Source: Beroe ovata (Eukaryota > Ctenophora > Nuda > Beroida > Beroidae). From it: a stretch of 57,880 nucleotides of DNA. The notes beneath the pieces are model-generated. The model had not been told where the DNA came from and searched no databases. It saw nothing but the letters and a program-made list of their open reading frames with translations. The DNA is taken from the NCBI GenBank assembly GCA_946803715.1, contig CAMPET010000160.1, positions 1,091-58,970 on the forward strand. The letters run 5' to 3'. Both the position numbers and the translations under genes were made by a program. Shown here in pieces: positions 23,740 to 36,754 of this stretch; the stretch's first letter is position 1, and each line of letters starts with the position of its first letter.

Positions 23740-25674
23740 ATGCCAAATGACTTGAAAATCTATTGTTCCTGTGTTGTAGCCCCTTGCCGACCTGTACTAC
23801 TATTTTGCAAAGAGGTAGGGATCAGTCACCACTATAGTTAGTTATTCCTCCTTATGGTGAATCCTTCAATGGATGAAACAAACTAACATCTCAGCTATTT
23901 CCCTTCAGCATAACATTGACTACGAATACATTGAGATCAACATCTTGAAGAACGAGCACCTGACCCCCAGTTTTCTGGAGAAAAATCCCAAGCACACTCT
24001 CCCAGTTGTCGAGTTTGGAGAGTCATACATATCTGAAGGGTGTGTAGAACTATGCGCTTTATTCTATACATCACAAGTTTGCATTAAAAAACCGCGGTTT
24101 TAATGTGTCGTATTAGATTCTTCCAAGTGGTTCATTTGAGCCCTGTTTCAGACCAGCAATTCTCAACTTTCTCCATGATCAGTTCCAAATCCCTCGCCTC
24201 CCAAAAGCAGAACAGGCTCACGTGGATCAGTTAGTGTCTTGGGCTTCCGAGGAGCTTCATTGGTGAATTCTCATTACTTCATTGTACCTATTTCTGATAT
24301 GAGATCAGATTTCCTCTAAATTAAGTTGAAGATTGAAAAACGTGATTGAAATTTCCCCCTAACTCATTCACAGATACGTTGCAGGAATATTGGGTTTAGC
24401 TATGTGTACCCGCAAATCTACACAGAGCTGGCTATTGAGGAAGATACGGACAGTCTTATCGAGCAGGGAATCATCAAGGTGAGTTCTTATCTACAGCCTG
24501 TACAATCTGCTTGGCACATGGTAACCATGGTAACCAGGTGTCTGGTAATATTCCATATCGCCATTTATATGTTGAGAGGATACGTTTGCACACCCCATTG
24601 ATGGATGCCCTAAAACGTGGTATTCATGATTGCAGACGTGACTATGATTACTGCAAATAATACCCAGGTATATGGGTGGCCACCGGAGACCGATAGTGCT
24701 GTATCATATTGCAATATATAACCCAGCGTTGCTATGGTTACTCTATTATTCATAATAACGTTGGTATGTGCTGTGAAGATGCGCTATATTACTCGACATC
24801 AATTATCTTGTTAGCCATTTATCATGGTATAGGTATACTCTACCACATTCAGCCGTTACATCATACTATTGAGACGCCCTGGGAGATCCACCTGCACATG
24901 TTTAGACGAACAAAACTGAGGGGGACTCATAGACAATATTTAACAGTTATTTCCAGGAGGAGTTGGATTATATCATTTTAATTCCTCAAAACACTCAATT
25001 TGCTATGCGCACTGAGCGAAATGCCATGACATTGTACAATGACCTAGACTGAGCCGTATTTCAGGTGTGTCAAGATCTTGACGTTATAGAGAAAACTTAC
25101 CTCGCTAATAGCAATGTAAGTATCTGAGCACGTGTGTCGTGTTTATTGTGAGACTCAATTATAACTCTCGCAGCGTTAGTGGTACCGTGGTTTTTTGGTG
25201 TTTTTACTTTTTTGCCGTGAGAAATTAAAGGGGTCATTCAATCAATTTCCGCAAATATGAGGCCTCTTCCAATGATGGCTCTTTCTTCCCACGCTTAGAC
25301 TTGGCTCCTGGGTTCGAACAAGACTGTAGCCGATATCTCGGTAGCGTGTATCGTGGTTATACTCGAGTTGGTCTGTTTCGACTTCAAGATGTGGCCATGC
25401 ACTATGGGTAAGGACGCAGATCACAGTCTCACAGTTAGCATTCTTGAGTCATTCCCGTCTTTCGGCATTTCTCAATCATATATTCTCAGTCTTCCACATT
25501 TTCAGATACATTCTCAAATTATTGCTCTCTTTCTATTTCAATCCAACTCTACTCGTAACTAGAGAATCTCTAACAGAGTGGATAGAACGGATAAAGGACT
25601 CACCGCACTGGGCTGAGGTGCACAAGTTTCACGATGATATCGTGAAACAGATCACCGATCAGAACAATGACTGA
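23740..25674 (+). CDS. Glutathione S-transferase (theta-like), cytosolic
   Basis: Conjugates glutathione to electrophiles. Seven exons, 23740-23814, 23909-24039, 24152-24262, 24385-24478, 25065-25115, 25299-25407 and 25565-25674, sum to 681 bp (226 aa), normal for cytosolic GSTs. The thioredoxin-fold half has APCRPVLLF, EINILKNEHLTPSFLEKNP and the cis-Pro strand HTLPVVE, then SYISEG. The helical half carries the N-capping motif (WLLGSNKTVADISVAC) and a C-terminal WAEVHKFHDD. The serine that theta enzymes use just before QPCR is replaced (CSCVVAPCR), so the catalytic residue is uncertain: a nearby Ser or Cys may serve, or activity may differ. It begins 261 bp after the coiled-coil gene on the same strand. 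Confidence 0.88.
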
Positions 25675-26289
25675 GATACCTCTGTCTCCAGATCTGCCGA
25701 ACTGAGTCATTTCTTGTTGTACTTGATATCTGATGAGCAACAAAAGCTATGGAATTTGAATTCATCTGATCTGAACTCATAAAAAAAGTTGGCATAACGC
25801 AACTATGATCTTAGAATATTTCTCAGTGCCACACGAGCGATAACAAGACCAATGATTTTTAAAATTCAGATTGATCAATGTAAGCTGTGCATGTATATAT
25901 TTGATTTTAATTTCAGCCACATCAGATGTACCTATTCTTTTTCATCTCTGTCATAAAACCAGTAGTCAAGATTTAAATTCTCCCCTCATATAATTAAAAC
26001 ATTAAAATGCTTGAAAATATTCGAAAATTCATATAGTCTATACTTCAAAATTGAAAGTTCCTTTCTCTAAGATATTCGAGGATTAGTGAACCCTAGCTTT
26101 CGATTTGTCTTGATCGCCTCCTTTGCTGAGTGCTCATGCGATTACCTGCAAAGCAATTTATACTTCAATATGGACCATTAACCAATGAAAACCCGAAAAA
26201 AAACAAATAAATTGATGTTAGATTCTGTACTATTATTTCCAGTATGAACCGATATTCGCCAAGTATTTGAAGTAGCCCCCTTAAGGAAC
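25675..26289. other. Convergent 3' spacer
   Basis: AT-rich sequence between the ends of the GST gene (plus) and the crystallin/cysteine-repeat gene (minus). No ORF or RNA gene was recognised; a possible alternative last exon of the minus gene lies at 26091-26146. Confidence 0.4.
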
Positions 26290-29200
26290 TTACTCTTTGA
26301 CGACGACGACGTAAGAATAGCCGTCCGGAGTTGTGGTGCAAAACTCGGTGCCGTCAACGGCACAGCATGCCCTGCTTTCTGTAGCCTTGCCGGGAACTTT
26401 TCCTGGGTTATATGAATTGGTAATCATCAGAGTGTCAGAGTGTATAGGTATAAGTATCAGAGCGTCAGAGTGTATAGGTGTAAGTATCAGAGTGTCAGAA
26501 ACATTGTTCTTCTTTCTCGTATAGTTTCGGTTCGCCAGCTCTCACTGGGAACTCTATCAGTTCGCATAATTGTGAATCCCATGACTCACCCTTGTCAGTG
26601 TGACACACTCCAGCCCATCTTTTGTTTCCACTCAGATCAATTCCAGTGATTGCCCCCTGTTCGTCTGTAGGTCCACTTCTATTGATAGCTCGGTTAACAA
26701 CATGAAGCTCGTGTCATAATACCATGGTTTTGATGTGGATCGCTAAAAATTCCATGATGGATGTAGTGTTCAACACGGAAAGGAGGTATGACTCGCGAAA
26801 TCGTCTTTCATGAGGTTATCAGATGTCAGCGATAATTGAAGATTGGTAATGTGTCGCAGAATTTAGAAAGGCTGCGCATCAGAAATTTAGATGTTATTCT
26901 ACGGCATCCTTTATTATCGGAGAAATGGCCTTAGATACAGCTACGATTTCAACACCATATTTCGTTGATCGCCTCGCTTCCATACGTGTTTTAAGGGTTA
27001 TAGAGATGTTATGAACAAATAATTCAAATCTTTCATATCTGAAATCCTTCAAAAAATTTAAGTCCGCTTACCCAGTTCCTCCCTGGAGAAGAGAAACTGT
27101 GTATCCGGGGTAGGTTCCAAGAAACTGGAAGTCGGTGTACTTGACAACTTCGCCACCATATGTGTGGAATCCCTCTACACCGTTTCCCTGATGATGGCCG
27201 ATTCATAGTTTCATTGATGAGAATTCATAGCATGCCATGGCTTGTACATAGCTTTAAGGAGTTTGAGTCCAGATCAATCCAATGGAAGTCGGTATTCTGG
27301 AGGAACTCCGGCCCCATAAAGAAGCCGACGTTTTTAATCTACAAGCAGACATAAGTGCTTGCTCTTTCGCGTCAAACTGCCTCCTGTCTTCTGGGAAATC
27401 CTTCTTACCTTGCCAGGGAAGTAGCCAGTGCTCAGCAACACCATCACAAGGTAATCGTATCCGTCGCCCACCGTTCCAACCTTAAACTTGTAATCCGGAG
27501 CAGAGGTCACACCGGCATTTGACATTGTGTAGTACGTGAGATCTGTAATACATCCATTTTGGTATTGGATTGTTCAAATAGATTTGTTGTGTCTACTTCA
27601 CGAAATAGGTACTATAAAGAGTAATTGTTAGATGTGTTGATGATTGATCATTGGATCATGGAACTGCCTTTTGATCACCCGTGAAGCTTACCGGAACAGG
27701 GGCCGGGGATGAATTTCAGGGATGAAACTCTGTCGTTCCACTCAGTGGGTTTGTCTGGAAGTCCTCTCCACTCATTGCCGCCACAAATATGGATGGAATC
27801 TCCAGATGCACCATTGTCTTCGTACATTTCCCATTTTCCGGTTCCTATTGCCTTCACACTGCTCATTTGATTGTTCCAGTATCCCTCCAAATTAGCGTCA
27901 CTTGTGAAAGACGCTGTTGAACCAAGGTATCCATCGTGTTGGTAGATTTTCAACATTCCTGTGACATTGCTCTCATTGTTGGGTGAAGTGAACAGAGACA
28001 GATAAAGAGCAATGTTACAGCAAACATGCCCCACCTTCCGAACACTCAGTTGATCCAGGAGCTGAGTAGGTCCCAGCAGCACAACTTGTACAGGAAGTAG
28101 CTCCATCAGCACTGTAAGTATTCTCACCACACTTTTCACATCCCGTATCTGTCATGTAGCTCCCAGCCGTGCAGGACTCTGCAAATTGTGTGGTTTCTCT
28201 CAACAACATGTGATGCCGGAGAAGTGATTGAGTGTAGGAATGGATTGGTGATAAACAGGTTCACCCTAATTTACCATAGCATGGTCCGGGGATGAATTTG
28301 AGAGATGAAACTCTGTCGTTCCACTCAGTTGGAGTATCTGGGAGACCAGTCATTTCGTCACCGCCACAAATATAAATAAAGTTTCCAGATGCGCCAAAGT
28401 CTTCGTACATCTCCCATTTTCCGGTTCCTATTGCCTTCACACTGCTCATTTGATTGTTCCAGTATCCCTCCAAATTAGCGTCACTTGTGAAAGACGCAGT
28501 TGAACCAAGGTAACGATCGTGTTGGTAGATTTTCAACATTCCTGTGACATTGCTCTCATTGTTGGGTGAAGTGAACAGAGACAGATAAAGAGCAATGTTA
28601 CAGCAAAAATGGCCCACCTTCAGAGCACTCAGTTGATTCAGGAGCTGAGTAGGTCCCAGCAGGACAACTTGTGCAGGAAGTAGCTCCATCAGCACTGTAA
28701 GTATTCTCACCACACTTTTCACATCCCGTATCTGTCATGTAGCTCCCAGCCGTGCAGGACTCTGCAAATTGTGTGGTTTCTCTCAACAACATGTGATGCT
28801 GGAGAAGTGATTGAGTGTAGGAATGGATGGGTGATAAACAGGTTCACTTAATTTACCATAGCATGGTCCAGGGATGAATTTGAGAGATGAAACTCTGTCG
28901 TTCCACTCAGTTGGAGTATCTGGGAGACCAGTCATTTCGTCACCGCCACAAATATAAATAAAGTTTCCAGATGCGCCAAAGTCTTCGTACATTTCCCATT
29001 TTCCGGTTCCTATTGCCTTCACACTGCTCATTTGATTGTTCCAGTATCCCTCCAAATTAGCGTCACTCGTGAAAGACGCTGTTGAACCAAGGTAACCATC
29101 GTGTTGGTAGATTTTCAACATTCCTGTGAAATTGCTCTCATTGTCGGGTGAAGTGAACAGAGACAGATAAAGAGGAATGTTGAAGCAAAAATGGCGCACC

Positions 29201-32200
29201 TTCCGAACACTCAGTTGATTCAGGAGCTGAGTAGGTCCCAGTAGGACAACTTGTACAGGAAGTAGCTCCATCAGCACTGTAAGTATTCTCACCACACTTT
29301 TCACATCCCGTATCTGTCATGTAGCTCCCAGCCGTGCAGGACTCTGCAAATTGTGTGGTTTCTCTCAACAACATGTGATGCTGGAGAAGTGATTGAGTGT
29401 AGGAATGGATTGGTGATAAACAGGTTCACTTAATTTACCATAGCATGGTCCAGGGATGAATTTGAGAGATGAAACTCTGTCGTTCCACTCAGTTGGAGTA
29501 TCTGGGAGACCAGTCATTTCGTCACCACCACAAATATAAATAAAGTTTCCAGATGCGCCAAAGTCTTCGTACATTTCCCATTTTCCGGTTCCTATTGCCT
29601 TCACACTGCTCATTTGATTGTTCCAGTATCCCTCCAAATTAGCGTCACTTGTGAAAGACGCTGTTGAACCAAGGTAACCATCGTGTTGGTAGATTTTCAA
29701 CATTCCTGTGACATTGCTCTCATTGTTGGTTGAAGTGAACAGAGACAGATAAAGAGCAATGTTACAGCAAACATGGCGCACCTTCAGAACACTCAGTTGA
29801 TTCAGGAGCTGAGTAGGTCCCAGCAGCACAGCTTGTACAGGAAGTAGCTCCATCAGCACTGTAAGTATTCTCACCACACTTTTCACATCCCGTATCTGTC
29901 ATGTAGCTCCCAGCCGTGCATGGGGCTGAAATTGCGATATTTCCATGTCAAATTGCAGCGCATTGTCATTTCATCTAGGAACAACTACAGAATATACTTA
30001 ACAACCATATGTTACCGTATTTGCAGTCGGATTCAAGTGTTGAGGCCACGTGAGAGAACGTGTTTTCCGGACAGCTCGTGCACTCCGTAGCGCCAGCGGC
30101 ACTGTAACTGTTTTCCGGACACTGCTGACATCCCGTTTCAGTCATGTAGTTTCCAGCGGTGCAAGGAGCTGTGAGAACAAATATGAATTACCTCTCGTCT
30201 TTTAAATGAATACCAAAATTGTGGTTTAGGTACAATGAGATTTCAAGTAGTAGAAGAACTTGATGAATTTCAATAGGGCGGGGATACAGAGGATTCATTA
30301 TGTAATTTTATGGATGAGCGGTTACTGTGTGGCCAAAGTGTTATTAGTTTGTAGTTTCCAGTACCGTAAACACAGTCGCTTTCTGAAGTGGACTTGACTG
30401 GAGAAACTTTGCCGTGAGGACAGCTCGTACACCAATCGGCTCCATCGTGACTGTAAGTGTTCTGTGCACAGTACTGACACCCTACTTCGGTCATAAAGAG
30501 ACCGGCGGTACAGGGCTCTGAAATTGGGGGGCATGTAAGACTACATATTTTATAGAAAAACGAACCGCTTCTAAGGATCAAACAGTACACGGTCAGCATA
30601 TATTTTAGTGAATTATCATACCATAGAAGCAGTTGGAATCAGAGGTTGATCCAGGGTTGGAGATCTTTCTGCTCGGACAATCAGTACACACGGTGGCACT
30701 TTCCCCGCTGTAGGTGTTGGCAGGACACATCTCGCACCCAGAATCAGTCATGTAGCTTCCAGCGTGGCAGGGTTCTATGAATAGTTTTGATATTATCGGG
30801 TTTATTCAAGTGTCAGGGGACGTAATGTGTTTTAATGTCAACAAGCATTGCTAAGATTAACCATGGTTTTCATTGATATTTGATGGCACCTATCGCACCG
30901 ATGGAATGATAACACTAACCATGGTAACAGCTTCCATGGGTAACACTTACCATGGTAACAGTTGATCTCTGATGTTGAGCCAGCGCTTGACACTTTTCCG
31001 TCCAGACAGTCTGTGCAAGATAGAGCCCCGTCTCCGCTGTACGTGTTTGCTGGACACTGCTCACATCCAGTGTCAGTCATGTAGTTCCCGGCAAGGCAGG
31101 GTTCTGAGGTGAACACCATTTGGTGAAGATAAAATTTCATATTCGACATCCTCAGCTGTTTGACTCTAAACTTTTACCATTGTTCGAATGCTGCAAATTT
31201 CTTATTCCAATCCTATCAATTAGTCTATGAATCATGATCAAAGTCATAATCCATGTGTACATGTCACGCGCAAAATCATAACATATTTCCTAATAAGATA
31301 ATCATTATTCCCTAATATGGTAATATTCCCTTGTTGTCTCTCACCGTAATGACACTCTCCCTCGGAGGTTGACCCAGCAGCGGAGATCTTGTCAGTAGGA
31401 CAGGGAGAGCAGGCGTTAGCCCCCGCCATACTGTACGTGTTCTCACCGCACTGCTGACACCCACTAAATGTCATGAAGTACCCGGCTTCGCATGGTCCTG
31501 CGCAAGAATTCGTCCGCTTCAAACGAAAATGATTTGGTAGTAAATCAATTGTTAAATCCATCTACTTATCCACGATTATTTCCATTAATTCATTGAACTC
31601 ATGATTACCGATATCACTAACCATGACTACATTCCTCTACCGACTTAGCGCCTGGTTCTGAGATTTGTCCTCCTGGACAGGAAGAGCAAGCAGTAGCACC
31701 ATCTCCACTGAAATGATTAGCTGGACACTGCTGACACCCAGTCTCTGTCATGAAGTTTCCAGCGAGACATGGTTCTGAAAGAACGGAGTTATTTATCTAT
31801 TATCTTATTATCTCCAATTATTATTATTTCCAATTATTATTATTTCCAATTGTTACATGTTACAAACTCCCGTGATCTCTAAAAGCCATGGTATATCGTG
31901 ATCTCAAAATGAATTATGTTACCATAGTAACAGTTGGTTTCCGCAGTTGAACCAGCGTTGGACACTTTTCCCTCAGGACAGTCGATGCAGGCTACTGCTC
32001 CCTCGCCACTGTAAGTACCTTCCGGACACTGCTGACAGCCATCGTCAGTCATAAAGTGGCCGGCAACGCAGGCAGCTGCGACACAAGTTAGTGTCCACGG
32101 ATAAGTGTTGAGAAGCAAATACTTATTATAATTGTCATCATTGGTAGTTGTTGAGAAATGGAAGTTTGTTGAAAGTCAATTCTCAACCTCCAATAATTTG

Positions 32201-35200
32201 TGTTTATACCGTAGTAACAGTCAATCTCGGAGGTAGATCCAGGGTTTGAGATTTTCCCATCTGGGCACATGGTGCAAGTTGCAGCTCCCTCTGCACTGTA
32301 CGTGTTAGCTGCACACTGCTGACACCCAGTCTCTGTCATGTAGCCACCAGCCGAACACGGAGCTGTAATAAAGTGTGATGTAATAATGATCAGTGATTGT
32401 GAAGTGAAGCTTAGTAATATTTCTACTCTATTGAGGGCACTGAAAGGGGAGGCAATCGCGATTCTTGTTGTAGGTACTGTAGTGAGAAGAATTTATTACT
32501 TTTACATGTTTGTTGATAGGTAACCAAGTACTATATGTTTGATTTCCAAATTTGTAATTTCTTTTGTATAGTGAGGACATAGGTATAATATGGACACTTG
32601 CATGAAAGTAATTGACATCAAACTTTACCACTGGAACAAATCACTCAGGTGGAAGTGGATCGGCATGAAACTTTTCGTCACAATTGATATTTCCACCTTA
32701 TCATGGACCTCTAACAAATCACTCACGATAGAAGCAATCCTCCTCTGAAGTGGAACCAGCTGCCGAAGCCTTGCCGTAGGGACACACATTGCATGAGGAG
32801 GCCCCATCTGCACTGTACGTGTTAGCTTCACAAATCTGACACCCGTTCTCAGTCNCAGGCTACTGCTCCCTCGCCACTGTAAGTACCTTCCGGACACTGC
32901 TGACAGCCATCGTCAGTCATGAAATGGCCGGCAACGCAGGCAGCTGCGACACAAGTGACTTGAGTGTCCAAGGATTGGTTTTGAGAAGCGAATACTTATT
33001 ATAATTGTCATCATTGATAGTTGTTGAGAAATGGAAGTTTGTTAAAAGTCAATTCTCAATCTCCAATAATTTGTGTTTATACCGTAGTAACAGTCAATTC
33101 TCAACCTCCAATAATTTGTGTTTATACCGTAGTAACAGTCAATCTCGGAGGTAGATCCAGGGTTTGAGATTTTCCCATCTGGGCACATGGTGCAAGTTGC
33201 AGCTCCCTCTGCACTGTACGTGTTAGCTGCACACTGCTGACACCCTGTCTCTGTCATGTAGCCACCAGCAGAGCACGGAGCTGTAATAAAGTACTTTTGT
33301 GGTCTTGTGAAAATAATCGTTCCTTTGCCAGGCTTGTCCATAGGTAATAAGGTAATACCAGGTATTGTATGTTTGAAATTTGCATAATATTTCGTCTTGT
33401 AGTACTTTTTGACGAGTTTAGCACTGGAACAAATCAATCAGGAGGAAGTGAATCGGCATAAAATTTTTCGCCAAATTTGATATTTCCACCTTATCATGGA
33501 CCTCCAACAAACTACTCACGATAGAAGCAATCCTCCTCTGAAGTGGACCCAGCTGCTGCAGCCTTGCCGTAGGGACACACATTGCATGAGGAGGCCCCAT
33601 CTGCACTGTATGTGTTAGCTTCACAAATCTGACACCCGTTCTCAGTCATGTAGTTACCGGCGAGGCAGGGGGCTGAGAGACATGTTAGCTGACCACCCAT
33701 CTTCAAGTTATTATCATCTCATATATGATCAGTGTTATCGTGATCAATTGTCGGGTTTCAAGTTAGCATTAACGTGTTAGGTATCTAATCAATAGTCAAA
33801 TTTCATAAAGCCCACTTGCTTGTTCAAGCGTAATATAGACGGTTGCTAGGTAACAACAGTTCCCTTACCATAGTAACAATCAGTGACTGAGGAGGATCCA
33901 GCATTGCTAATCTGTCCCTCTGGGCAAAGAGTGCAGGTTATGGCTCCAGCCGGGCTGTAACTGTCCTCACCGCACTCCTTACAACCGTCGTCCGTCATGA
34001 AGTAACCCGCTGTACACGGCTCTGAATATGGGGGACGATTTCACAGGGAACTGAGTTTCTCTCACAGTTTTTATCGTACTTTCAGAGTTTGGAAGTTTTG
34101 AGGTATTCGACCTCAGAGAAATACAGATAATCTGTAATGCAGAAGAAAATCTTACCATAGTAGCAGTTCTCCTCGGAAGTTGAGCCCGGAAGTGAGACTT
34201 TTCCTGCTGGACAATCCGTGCACTCCGTGAATCCGGTCCCGCTGAACGTGTTAGCTGGACACATCTCACATCCTGAGTCCGTCATGTACCCTCCGGCAGA
34301 ACAGGGTGCTGTGAAGTATTGGGGTTATCCTGTACGGGTATGGGGGCATGGGGTTTGGGGTTATCCTCTACGGGTATAGGGGTATGGGGAATCAGGTTAA
34401 AGGAATCAGATTAAAGGGGGGGGGGGGNNNNNNNNNNNNNNNNNNNNNNNNNNNNNNNNNNNNNNNNNNNNNNNNNNNNNNNNNNNNNNNNNNNNNNNNN
34501 NNNNNNNNNNNNNNNNNNNNNNNNNNNNNNNNNNNNNNNNNNNNNNNNNNNNNNNNNNNNNNNNNNNNNNNNNNNNNNNNNNNNNNNNNNNNNNNNNNNN
34601 NNNNNNNNNNNNNNNNNNNNNNNNNNNNNNNNNNNNNNNNNNNNNNNNNNNNNNNNNNNNNNNNNNNNNNNNNNNNNNNNNNNNNNNNNNNNNNNNNNNN
34701 NNNNNNNNNNNNNNNNNNNNNNNNNNNNNNNNNNNNNNNNNNNNNNNNNNNNNNNNNNNNNNNNNNNNNNNNNNNNNNNNNNNNNNNNNNNNNNNNNNNN
34801 NNNNNNNNNNNNNNNNNNNNNNNTTGGGGGGTGCGGGGGGTGGGGGCTCTGCTGGCGGGTCTGGGGGTTTCGGTGTCTCGGGTGTCTGGGGTCTACTCGG
34901 GCCCCCTGGTGGGAGAAGTTTGTTGTCGGAATTCAATTAGATTTCGAATTCATCGCGACGTGTGTTATATTACGGTAGTAGCAGTCCTCCACAGATGTAG
35001 AGCCAGCATCGGACAGTTTCCCCAGGGGGCAGTCGCTACAGGATAGTGCCCCCTCGCCGCTGTACTTGTTAGACCCACACAGGAGACATCCGTTCTCTGT
35101 CATATAGCTTCCCGCTTCGCATGGTTCTGTAAATGGGTTTCATTGAGTGCATCATTTTCTTTGAATATTCCACCTTTCTTCAGCAGTTAAAGTTGTAAGC

Positions 35201-36754
35201 ACTCATATACAAACACACAAACACATAAAATCGTCAAACACACACACATACCGAAATAGCAGTCAGCATCGGAGGTTGATCCAGGGTTGGAAATCTTCCC
35301 CCCGGGACAGTTCGTACAGGAAGTAGCTCCATCCCCGCTGTAGCTATCCTCAGGACATTCCTCACAACCGTTAGGTGTCATGTAGCTCCCAGCCAGACAC
35401 GGTGCGGTGGGTACGACCACTTCCTCTTCTTCAGCTGTATCAGGGTAGGAAATGTTTGTGTGTCTGTTTGTGTGTTTGTTTGTGTACGTGTCTGTGTGTC
35501 TGTGATTGTTTGTGTAAGTGTGTATTTGTGTATGTTTGTGTTTGTTTGTGTATGTATCAGGGTAGGAAATTTTGAGCGAGCGAACTTTATTTTTATAAGG
35601 GCCGTTGAAATACGGCGTAGCTTATCGCAGCATCCCGATAAGTTGCACATGTGCGTCTGTGACCTGTGCTTGTATGTATATCTGTGTCTGTTTCTGTGTA
35701 TGTGTGTGTGTTTGTGTGTTTGTGTGTGTATGTGTATGTGTCTGTGTCTGTGTCTGTGATTGTTTGTGTAGGGGATGTACCTGGGCACTCGTCACCCTCA
35801 CAACCCTCAGTCCAGGTAGCTCCGCTCATCTCCATATTCGGATCCACCTCGCAATCGGCGCCATCCTCGCTCTTTATACAAGTCCTTGTCTTGGACTTCT
35901 TGCAGTCCGCTCCACACTTAGTCCACTCTCCATAGTCACTCCACTCACCGTCAACTACGAACAAATCTCTATTATCAACACTCGATTCTTTTCATTGACG
36001 AATACTCAATTGACGAAAACTCAATTGACGAATACTCAATTGACGAATACTCAATTGACGAAAATTCTCGCGGTTATCACGATAGTTTAAACCGGGCGTG
36101 GAGTGTCAACAACAGAGCGAACATGGTTAGTTCTTAATGGTTACCAAGATTGTCAATTTGATCTTCCTTTAATCCCATCTTCCTGAGAATGGAAACGTTT
36201 CACTCTTACCTTTTGTCTTCTTGATATCTTCCACAATAGTGCAGCTTCCACCGTCGGGAAGAAGCTTGTAATCGTGGGAGAAGATATCATCAGTGTCACA
36301 CCTATACTTTAGGAAGAGTGTTTTCCGGGCACACTTCCTCATGATCTTCTTGTAGGCCTTGGTAGGGGTATCTTGTTCACAAAAACCTGAGGGTGTAAAA
36401 TAACCGTTTTAATTGAAAAACGAGGGGATTTTTGCGGATAGATGAGTTTTTGACACGTCGCGAAAACTTGAAATCAGAAAAAAATGATGAAAATAGAAGA
36501 GGTGGAGTAATGAAGTGCTAACTCTTACCTTGGCCTGCGCAGAAAGTTTTGATATACTCCAAGTTAGACTGGCACCTTCTGCACCGCCTAATGGTATCCG
36601 TCCTAAACCCGAACAAAGTCTCATAGTCCTCCACTCGGCAATCCAGTGCTCTCCGCTCCGCTTTGTTCATTTTGAACCGTCGTTGGGAGGCGACTGGAGT
36701 TGACTGGAGCATAACGGCAACCAATAGAATTGCGAGAATTTTTCCGACTGCCAT
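26290..36754 (-). CDS. Large secreted or surface protein: TSP1, Eph-receptor-like cysteine repeats and four beta/gamma-crystallin modules
   Basis: The start MAVGKILAILLVAVML (36754) is a clear signal peptide. In order: a Cys-containing N-terminal region (36529-36754, 36210-36386); a thrombospondin type-1 repeat (35781-35954; EWSDYGEWTKC, KTRTC); then about fifteen single-exon repeats of the GCC2/GCC3 (Eph-receptor-like) type, each PC-x-AGxxMTxxGC...CxxNTYSxxGAxxCxxCPxGKxSxxGSTS...C, at 35434, 35126, 34308, 34021, 33672, 33280, 32943, 32362, 32075, 31774, 31497, 31103, 30774, 30517 and 30168 (exon 5' ends). Four modules of such a repeat plus a beta/gamma-crystallin domain follow (29925-27692). 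The C-terminal exons (27409-27542, about 27250-27338, 27072-27187, about 26290-26400, ending YVVVVKE) form an unrecognised domain, and their joins are less certain. No transmembrane segment was seen. The likely role is extracellular matrix or Ca-dependent adhesion, by inference. Confidence 0.8.
27692..29925 (-). repeat. Four near-identical tandem modules (cysteine repeat + beta/gamma-crystallin)
   Basis: Modules at 29439-29925, 28857-29343, 28275-28761 and 27692-28178 repeat with a period of about 582 bp, introns included. Each has a cysteine-repeat exon (e.g. 29782-29925) and a crystallin exon (e.g. 29439-29705). Each crystallin domain has two Ca-clamp motifs of the N/D-N/D-x-x-S/T-S type: NNQMSS (in GYWNNQMSSVKAIG) and NDRVSS (in TEWNDRVSSLKF). 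The copies differ at few positions: NGASGDSIHICGG in the last versus FGASGNFIYICGG in the others. Confidence 0.9.
32727..33280 (-). repeat. Chimeric and duplicated cysteine-repeat exons around the single N at 32857
   Basis: The exon at 32727-32943 starts as one repeat (AACVAGHFMTDDGC) and, across the N, ends as another (ENGCQICEANTYS). The stretches on either side duplicate the exons at 31923-32362 and 33520-33672 almost exactly. The repeat count of the gene is therefore not reliable here: two or so repeats may be assembly copies. Confidence 0.75.
33081..33133 (-). repeat. 45-bp tandem duplication over an exon-intron junction
   Basis: The unit beginning accgtagtaacagtc at 33081 recurs at 33126. 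It includes the donor of the cysteine-repeat exon 33128-33280, leaving an extra decoy donor 45 bp downstream. Confidence 0.8.
34428..34823. other. Assembly gap (396 N) inside the cysteine-repeat gene
   Basis: Flanked on the left by a G homopolymer and on the right by G-rich sequence. It lies between two cysteine-repeat exons (ends 34974 and 34308), so one or more repeat exons could be hidden. The open frames crossing it are meaningless. Confidence 1.
35993..36068. repeat. 16-bp tandem repeat, about five copies
   Basis: The unit AATACTCAATTGACGA (with AAACTC variants) repeats head to tail in the intron upstream of the TSP1 exon. Confidence 0.9.

Noticed and set aside
26091-26146. Extra last exon of the crystallin gene (reading NRMSTQQRRRSRQIES)
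   Set aside because: The upstream exon already ends in a stop (YVVVVKE then TAA), so this exon would be untranslated unless an alternative splice is used.
34348-35046. 232-codon and 176-codon ORFs spanning the N gap
   Set aside because: The frame through 396 unknown bases is meaningless.
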